Positions 57,143 to 64,000 of a stretch of DNA of 64,000 bases are shown here, in pieces (position 1 is the stretch's first letter; every line of letters begins with the position of its first letter). Origin of the DNA: Eledone cirrhosa (taxonomy: Eukaryota; Mollusca; Cephalopoda; Octopoda; Eledonidae); contig OZ024743.1 of NCBI GenBank assembly GCA_964016885.1, positions 15,482,472 to 15,546,471 of the forward strand, given 5' to 3'. Under the pieces are notes generated by a model. The model was given only the letters and a program-made list of their open reading frames with translations. It did not search any database and was not told where the DNA came from. The position numbers and the translations under genes are program-made.

Positions 57143-57365
57143 TATGATGATCTCGAACATGATGAATACAATATAAATGGTCACAGACATGAAACTAGTG
57201 TTAAAATATTTATTTTTCAAATTGTTCCAAAATTTAAAATTATAGCACAGATTGTTTCCTATTATATTTCAAGGCTGACCAGAGCATTTGAATTTATACA
57301 TTACTACCAGCAGTACCCAGCGTTGCCTGGGTAGGTAAAATAATATCTGCTTTGATGAAAGGGTG
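57143..57365. repeat. 223-bp direct repeat, copy 1
   Basis: Identical, as far as I can compare by eye, to 57,908-58,130 (offset 765). It includes the short palindromic word cccagcgttgcctggg near its end, followed by taggtaaaataatatctgc. Confidence 0.95.
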
Positions 57366-57907
57366 TTGATCTTAGCGACTGCTTCTCGGCGACTCATCTA
57401 TGGCCACACACAGGCCATGCGGGGAAGGGTGGTGATGACCTCTATCACTGAGAAACGCGGGTGACTGACAAAGGGGCATGCTGGGGGAGGGAGTTTAGAA
57501 TTTGAATGAAATCGGTTGAAAAATGTGGCACCTAGAGACGTAAAGACGGAAATTTGAGCGAAAAGGTGGTATTTTCGAATATGTATGCGGCTGCCACGCC
57601 GTTCCTGAACAAAAAATCCAAAACGTACAGTCACTTTAAGACGTAGAATAATCAGATCTAGCGTAGTGTAAAATTTGAATAAAGTAGGTTGATTAATGTG
57701 GGAGCTAGAGTCGAAAAAGTGGAAATTTTAGTCTAAAAGTGATATTTTTTAATATTTAAGCGGCTGCACCGCCGTTACTGAACAACAAATACAAATTATA
57801 AAGCGATTGCAGGATGTACAATCATAAATTCTATTTGGCTTTAAAATTTGAACGAAATTGGTGGCGAAATCTGGGAGCTAGAGCCAAAAATCTTATTTTT
57901 CGATACC
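57366..57907. repeat. Degenerate tandem modules of about 172 bp
   Basis: Modules begin with gaatttgaatgaaatcggtt (near 57,497), aaaatttgaataaagtaggt (near 57,669) and aaaatttgaacgaaattggt (near 57,842). The first two share, in order, tgtgg...ctagag, gaaattt.ag, and cggctgc.acgccgtt.ctgaac. The third is cut by the start of the second 223-bp repeat. A fourth echo, aaagtttcatgaaaatcggtcg, lies near 58,237. Confidence 0.75.
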
Positions 57908-58130
57908 TATGATGATCTCGAACATGATGAATACAATATAAATGGTCACAGACATGAAACTAGTGTTAAAATATTTATTTTTCAAATTGTTCCAAAATTT
58001 AAAATTATAGCACAGATTGTTTCCTATTATATTTCAAGGCTGACCAGAGCATTTGAATTTATACATTACTACCAGCAGTACCCAGCGTTGCCTGGGTAGG
58101 TAAAATAATATCTGCTTTGATGAAAGGGTG
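57908..58130. repeat. 223-bp direct repeat, copy 2
   Basis: Second copy of the repeat at 57,143-57,365, with both edges sharp. It is followed by gacccacccctatcgattttt and by gaaaatcggtcggaagatg...acacagacacacacac, an ending like that of many invertebrate interspersed repeats. Confidence 0.95.
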
Positions 58131-58382
58131 ACCCACCCCTATCGATTTTTATCTGACGAATGACTCCGGAATAATAATAGGAAAACGATACGATGATATA
58201 TAGAAAACACTCCCCGATGACTAATCTATAAGCCTGTAAAGTTTCATGAAAATCGGTCGGAAGATGTAGGCCCCTATAGCTAATACACAGACACACACAC
58301 ATACTTAATTTTATATTTATACAGATTATCTGTGAGTGAGTGTGACTGATTATATATTATATGCAACTATAAATATTAATAT

Positions 58383-58387
58383 GTATA

Positions 58388-58485
<98 letters not shown>

Positions 58486-58486
58486 T
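58383..58486. repeat. (TA)n microsatellite
   Basis: About 100 bases of TA with few interruptions. Confidence 0.95.
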
Positions 58487-58541
58487 TTCTGAATTTGTTT
58501 AGCAAGATTCTTTATCTGAAATCGTGTGTTGAAACCGATAT

Positions 58542-58599
58542 TGTTCTCTAATTTACCCTTGTGTTCTATCTATAGAACACAAGGGTAAATTAGAGAACA
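58542..58599. repeat. Perfect palindrome: 28-bp arms, 2-bp loop
   Basis: The arm tgttctctaatttaccctt (continuing gtgttctat) at 58,542-58,569 is followed by CT and its exact reverse complement at 58,572-58,599. Symmetry ends sharply at both outer edges. Confidence 0.97.
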
Positions 58600-58740
58600 T
58601 AGAAATAAAAATAGAATCTACACACAGAAAAGATGCAATGTTTAGACAAATTACAGAGGCAGTAAACATAAAAGAATTACAACCAAAATTAAATAGAAAA
58701 TATGAGTGGAACAGCAACATCACAACTTACAATTAAGGAC
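58600..58740 (+). pseudogene. Short coding-like remnant, possibly from a retroelement C-terminus
   Basis: One frame reads RKDAMFRQITEAVNIKELQ then PKLNRKYEWNSNITTYN. A pattern RQ(I/V).EAV.I...LN.K.EW is one I remember near the C-terminus of retroelement endonuclease regions in invertebrates. It starts right at the edge of the palindrome. The link is from memory and unproven. Confidence 0.35.
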
Positions 58741-59134
58741 AAAATGAAAACACACACACACATAGAACAAACAACCAACCAACAACATGTAAATAAATAA
58801 ACAAATAGATAAATGAACACAAACACACACAGACACCCGGATGTGGCGCATGCGCAAACTGAGCACACAACACACACAGAGAAACAAAATGGCGTAGGAC
58901 AGAAGAAAGGAAAGGCACAGAAACAAAGAAAGGAATCCCAGTCACTGAAGAGGTCACAGAGTGTGTGACGAAAGGACTATGATTATATATAAACAACTAT
59001 CTGGTTGTGGAACCAACCAACCAGAAATTGAAAGCAACTGGTGCGTGTGTTTCTTATTGGCAACATGACCCTCCCAAAGTATAACAATATATATATATAT
59101 ATACATTCATACATACATATTTATATATATATAA

Positions 59135-59973
59135 CCTAAATTAAATTAAGGGTGTCATGTCTGAGAGACACGCACCATACCTCTGTAGACTATGCTCAAA
59201 GATTCCAATGAATAGATCCGAGCATTTGTTTCAACTAGAAATCGATTGACATATAAATATATATATATATATATATAATAACTAGAAATTGGTCAACATA
59301 TATATAAATAAATATAAACATGAACAATCACAGGAGATAATTTTTACAAGCGTGTAACCACGCATGGCTAGTAGGTAAAAAATAAATAAAGTTAACTAGA
59401 ACTTCAAAAATTGATACCTTTTAATGATTAATCTTCCCTGAATATATAAATATGGCTCCTTAATTGTAGAGCTAACTCTGTTGAAAGGAATTGACTGCTA
59501 TTTCTAGTTGTCGAATACCTATTCACGCCACTGAGACGAAGCCGCTATGATGTGTAAAAACAACACGTGCTAACGGCCAGTTGAGGATTTTGACTCGAAG
59601 TGTAAACATGGATTGCTGGAATATTGTTCTTCCTTGTTGATAATCCAATAATATCCACTTTCTGTGACTTACGATCTGATTAATTGGTGAAATATATTTC
59701 TTTAATGAAATATATTCAGGGAAGATTAATCATTAAAAGGTATCTATTTTTGAAGTTCTAGTTAACTTTATTTATTTGTTACCTACTAGCCATGCGTGGT
59801 TACACGCTTGTAAAAATTATCTCCTGTGATTATTCATGTTTATATTTATTTATATATATGTTGATCAATTTCTAGTTATTATAAAATGCTCGCACCTACA
59901 AAGTCTTTGAGCTTATTTTCCGGGCGATATGGCGCACGCCGTTAAGGCATGACACCCATAATTTCGATTTAGA
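59135..59973. repeat. Foldback-like long inverted repeat
   Basis: The inner arms are strong: 59,277-59,447 and 59,710-59,880 are reverse complements with few mismatches (taactagaaattggtcaaca against tgttgatcaatttctagtta; ccttttaatgattaatcttc against gaagattaatcattaaaagg). Beyond them similarity continues imperfectly to gggtgtcatg (59,150) and catgacaccc (59,949). The 262-base centre holds no frame. A partial third copy of the arm lies at 60,025-60,120. It could be a foldback or other non-autonomous DNA element, or two inverted terminal regions of a retroelement. Confidence 0.8.
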
Positions 59974-60124
59974 TTGAATTCATTTAATTTATCTTAATTG
60001 TGTATATATATATATATATATATATAAAATGAAACAATCACATGGGATAATTTGTAAAGAGTGTAAGCATACATAGCTAGGTAGGTAACTAATTAAAGTT
60101 TAACTAGAACTTCAAATATAGATA

Positions 60125-61480
60125 TATATAATAGTGTGTCGTTAAACATGACCCTATCTACATACCAACAGGTTTCATCTGGTTGTCAGGTTATTTAAAG
60201 ATTTTAGGCATCTGTGACTTGCTGTGTAGATCTTAACTCACATGGATCGATTCATGTATGATTTGTTGTGTTGAGATGATGCCTGTGACGTCTACAATCT
60301 GACGAACACTAGTATATTGTTCGGTATTAACATCATATACATATGATCGAGTGGCTGGTGACATATATTTATTATGTGTTTGGTCATGATAGGAATGTGT
60401 CTTTCCTTCTATTTATCGGACATCTGTTACCGGAAGCATGTTACATCGTTGGAAGGTTCGATTATTTTGGTCTTTTGCTTAAGTGTGCATTAGTGTTTTG
60501 GATGATGTGGAGTGTGTCTGTGATGCATAAATCGCAGACTTTGGTTAAAAACCCCATGCTGATTGTCAGTCAACGGTTTTCTATATGATGTATGTGCTTA
60601 GTTGTGAATTGACCGTGTTTTTGGATAGCACATTTTCCCGATTAGAGTTGCTGAATGCTCTATTTTGTAGGTGCAGACCATTGTTTGAAACTACATTGAT
60701 AAGCTATAGTACTTTTCCTTGATATCATTTACATTTCATAGGGCAAACTTCCATTCTCAATCAATTGCATGCTGTTTATGGTATTACTTTAGTTGTATTA
60801 TTCCTGAATTTTACCTCTTTATGACGCTATTCATATTAAACGAACAGCTGAATATCAGCTTTATTGCGTTACTGTTGAACATTTCGAAGTTTTTATCCAC
60901 TTTAGAAGGGTTTGCTGCAGAGTAAGTCGGAAGTCTTGCAATATATTTCTTGTTTTTGAGCTGCAGCTGAATGGAGAGTTGCACCAATTAAAATCGTGTG
61001 TTTTTTTGTTGCGTGACCAATTATTTGTCTCATCGGTATTGAATTTTGTCTTGACAGTGGATAAGTAGGAGTATCTAGTTGCAGTATTCAGTGACTTTGT
61101 TGAAAATGAGGAGGTTAGCATTTTACTGTGCGTAGGTGTGTCTGTGTATGTATGTATGTATATACTGGTGAATGTATAGATGTTTGTATGCATACATGTA
61201 CATATTTGTATATATGTAAGGTTGTACGTATCCCTAAATGAGTGTATGTATGTATCTACTTCACTTCAGTTTTCCAGACGAAACGATGAAATAGTGCACC
61301 TGAGCACTGTACACAATATTTTCATTATTATTATTATAATGAGTGACGAAATAGATCTTAACGCACGTGCGGAAACATTTACATTCAATCACTTTGATTT
61401 CAGTGAAGTGAATTAATACCTATATACGTACATAGTTGTTTACACACATCCACAGCCATCCATCCATTCATTCATCTATC
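60125..61480. other. No gene recognised
   Basis: Moderately AT-rich; the longest frame, 81 codons at 60,343-60,588, is hydrophobic and shows no motif. Confidence 0.5.
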
Positions 61481-61492
61481 CATCCATCCATA

Positions 61493-61564
61493 CATGCATA
61501 CATACATACATACATACATACATACATACATACATACATACATACATACATACATACATACATG
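61493..61564. repeat. (CATA)n microsatellite, about 17 units
   Basis: Perfect CATA/ATAC array, preceded by a (CATC)n-rich stretch from 61,449. Frames here encode Thr-Tyr-Ile-His repeats. Confidence 0.95.
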
Positions 61565-61807
61565 ATGATGGCTGCTCCCTCGTTATCACGTATAGCCATT
61601 GCACGATATAACATTATTAATAATTATCAATTAATGCTATCGTGCAATGCATGTGCGTGAAGATGTTTTTTATAGTGAGGAAAGACTGTGCACTGAGCCA
61701 ATCCCACTCTCAGAGTGACATTCATACATAGTGGAAACCATCTTGCGTCCAACTACGGCCAATTCTTAAACAAAAAACCACAAAAATCTGCTAATGGCAA
61801 AAACATG

Positions 61808-62000
61808 CTATTGATGTTGTTGTCGTTGATGTTGCTTTAGATGGCCAATCAAACGAAGAAATGACTTAGATTTCATACTATACAATGTGCAGGCGATTTT
61901 GCACTCTGTACGAGTTTGATTGGTGTGGTATACTTTATGGTGTTGTGTTAGACCACCTGTAAAATGATACTCTTTGGTACTGATACCACATACAAAATCA
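61808..62000 (-). pseudogene. Two degenerate C2H2-like finger modules
   Basis: On the minus strand a 90-codon frame contains FVCGISTKEYHFTGGLTQHH then KVYH, and ECKIACTLYSMKSKSF then LRLIGHLKQHQR. Spacing of F, L and H.3-4H follows C2H2 fingers but each module lacks clear cysteines. Finger modules of this look occur in some molluscan LINE proteins and in host zinc-finger genes; I cannot tell which. Confidence 0.3.
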
Positions 62001-62099
62001 ATATTGATGGGATATTGAGTAGTAAAGAGTGCGTAAACAATAGAGCAGAAAATAGGTATCAATTGAATAATGCTAAACAAATTAGTGCTTCACATTCCC

Positions 62100-63640
62100 G
62101 AACAGGTGAGAAAGAAAAGAATAAACGAGTGACTAAATTAGTGAGAAACGTCTGTTAGGAAATAGCTGAGGGTTACATTAGTGTGGAGGAAAGAAAATGA
62201 GCAAATCTGGGAGTCAGAAAATGGAGGAGTAAATGAATTAGAAAGTAAAGGATTGAGCAATAAAATAAGTGAGACAACAAAGGAGCTGGTAAATTGATGA
62301 ATGGCCAAGTAAAAGATTACAGAAGCGAGGGAGTGGGGTAATGAATATTCGTATTAGTGGAAGAATGAAGCTTTCAGTTATAGAAACAATGAGCAAGGCT
62401 CGGAATGAGAAAGGGAAGGCGTGATGGAATGAGTAATTGATTTGGTGGAACGTTTAATGAGTATGGTGTTGTGTATGGGTCTAATAAGCATTTAAAGCAA
62501 AATAAGAGTTAATATGTAATCGATTCGTTGGATGGATGAGTAACAGAATGAGTACTGAAATGAAAAAAATATATTCATTAGATGAATAAATCAGAAAAAC
62601 AGAGACTAATTCAATAGGTAAAACAGCGATAAAGTGAGGTAATAACTGAACAACTTTCGTAGTGAATGAAAGAATGGGTAAGTGATGAGGAAGTGCTTAG
62701 AATAGAAGGTAAATAATGAGGACGTGAACAAGAGAAAAAACATCTGGATAATATGTCAATGGTAATAAGCGAACATATGAATAAGAAAGCAGAAAACAGA
62801 ATAAAACAGTAGGTAAATGAGTGGGCTTATGTAGCCATAACTCCTAATTGGACCGTACGGGTACCGTAGTGACATACTGTGAGCCTTGTCCATTTTAAAT
62901 CTAGTAGAGCACATCTATTTATCATGTCTCAACACAGCCAATTTCTTATAAAGAAAAAGAGAGAGAGGGAGAAAGAGACATTGATAAAGACGAGATAAAG
63001 ATATATAGGCCCCCTGGTACTTTTTTATCGACCTCGGATGGATGAAAGCAAAGTTGACCTCAAGAATATGAGCCGAAAGGAATGTCTCCAAACATTTTAT
63101 CTGACAACCTAACGAGTCTGCTTCTTCAACACGAGTGAATGAATAAAAAAGAAAAGTGGTTCATTGGTGTAGTTCAACGAGTAATTGAAGAGATAAGATA
63201 ATGAATATTTGAGCACAGGATATAATTAATGAATGAGTGATTGGCTGAAAAAATAATTTAGTGCATGAATGATTGAATGGATGGATAAGGGAGTGAATGC
63301 TCATATGTATAGGTGAATGTGTAGATATATGTTAGCATAAGTGTTTGTGTGAATAGATAGGTGGGTAAGACGCTGACTGCGTGTGTGAATGTATGAGATA
63401 ATATATGTATGAATGACTGAGTATGCGAATGAGGGATTTAATGAATGGGCAGCAAATTGAATAAGTGACTGAGTGAGTCAGTAAGTGAGCGGGTTAACAA
63501 CTTAGCAAATGAGTAAGTGCGTGTGTGTATGATTGGACAACAAATTAATCACTGATATACTTGTTGCGAGAGTAAGTAAATGACTTTGAAGTGAATAGGT
63601 GAAAGAGCAAGTAAGTCAGTAAATGAACACAAGACTGAGC
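62100..63640. repeat. Cryptically simple GAAT/GAGT/AAAT-rich DNA
   Basis: The plus strand is strongly purine-biased and made of irregular tetranucleotide-like words (gaatgag, tgagtaa, atgaatga, gtgaatg), for example at 62,170-62,860 and 63,130-63,620, without a fixed period. A SINE remnant interrupts it at 63,005-63,120. Confidence 0.6.
63005..63120 (-). repeat. Old SINE remnant
   Basis: Contains ctggtacttttttatcgacctcgg, ggatgaaagcaaagttgacctcaa and a damaged head end, a minus-strand relic of the family seen at 51,719. Confidence 0.6.
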
Positions 63641-64000
63641 GAGTTTAGAAATGAGAAGGAATTTTACACAGGAAATATGTTTGGCATTTTCGGGAAGTAA
63701 AGTGTCTTGATATATTTTTCTTTCTTTTACTTTCTTGTGATGCATGCAATTACGCGTTTTTATGCTTCAAGTTCAATGTTACATTATGGAATGTCAACTA
63801 TTCTTTCTTTTATCGTTCATCAACTCGACCACTAGCTGCTTGCCAAAATCTTATGTGTAATGTAAATGTATTCAATGCGTTCTCGTATCTAAGTATGTGC
63901 ATATATAAATGTATGCATATATGTGCACATAGATGTACACATCACATATACACATATCCACATAAAATAGAATTATTTTATCCCTTTAGTTTATCTTGTT

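Noticed and set aside
57366..57907. CRISPR array
   Set aside because: The spaced repeats are about 172 bp, diverged, and eukaryotic in context; no short identical repeats with unique spacers.
60343..60588. 81-codon frame as a small membrane protein
   Set aside because: Length is within chance for this composition and there is no supporting motif or repeat evidence.

Overview
The window looks like a stretch of animal genome from a cephalopod, most likely an octopus. It is AT-rich, contains long (TA)n, (AAT)n and (CATA)n microsatellites, and carries repeated copies of a tRNA-headed SINE whose core (gcacaaggccagcaatt ... tttattttatcgaccccgtaaggatgaaaggcaaagttaacctcg) I associate with octopus genomes. 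The organism call rests on pattern memory, not on a search. No host protein-coding gene, tRNA, rRNA or CRISPR array could be supported. Almost every long reading frame belongs to a non-LTR retrotransposon.

Positions 1 to about 23,640 are a dense nest of LINE copies. Six copies or fragments of a Tx1/L1-like LINE lie on the minus strand (1-4540, 4795-5436, 14029-17890, 20144-21782, 21783-22040, 22083-23165). This LINE has an ORF1 with a CCHC knuckle and an ORF2 with an apurinic-type (EEP) endonuclease and a reverse transcriptase. Interleaved with them on the plus strand are R4/Dong-like LINEs with a C-terminal CX2CX7HX4C finger and a restriction-like endonuclease (5518-8306, 8363-13297, 13588-14028, and remnants at 17888-17950 and 23340-23640). 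Junctions between the two families repeatedly fall in (AAT)n tracts, and their 3' tails are complementary, which would account for the opposite orientations.

Positions 23,640 to 36,150 are mostly unrecognised AT-rich DNA, interrupted by an RTE-like LINE on the minus strand (27,637-30,556). It keeps an uninterrupted 779-codon reading frame with reverse transcriptase, a PHD-like C4HC3 finger and a C-terminal YGHV region. A decayed relative (27,000-27,610) adjoins its 3' end.

Positions 36,150 to 64,000 hold a plus-strand Tx1-like copy with a well-preserved ORF1 (36,207-38,880), an EEP endonuclease scrap (near 40,010-40,290), badly decayed R4-like copies (43,400-46,290), several SINEs (two with perfect 17-18 bp target duplications), a LINE 3' fragment (56,276-56,708), a cluster of 223-bp identical direct repeats around 172-bp degenerate modules (57,143-58,330), a 58-nt palindrome (58,542-58,599), a foldback-like inverted repeat (59,135-59,973) and degenerate tetranucleotide-rich DNA (62,100-63,640).

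The most interesting points are the shared (AAT)n niche of two unrelated LINE families, a conserved AGG-TAA / pyrimidine tract / CAACATG junction between ORF1 and ORF2 in three Tx1-like copies, the intact RTE-like frame with an embedded PHD-like finger, and the unclassified repeat structures between 57 and 60 kb.
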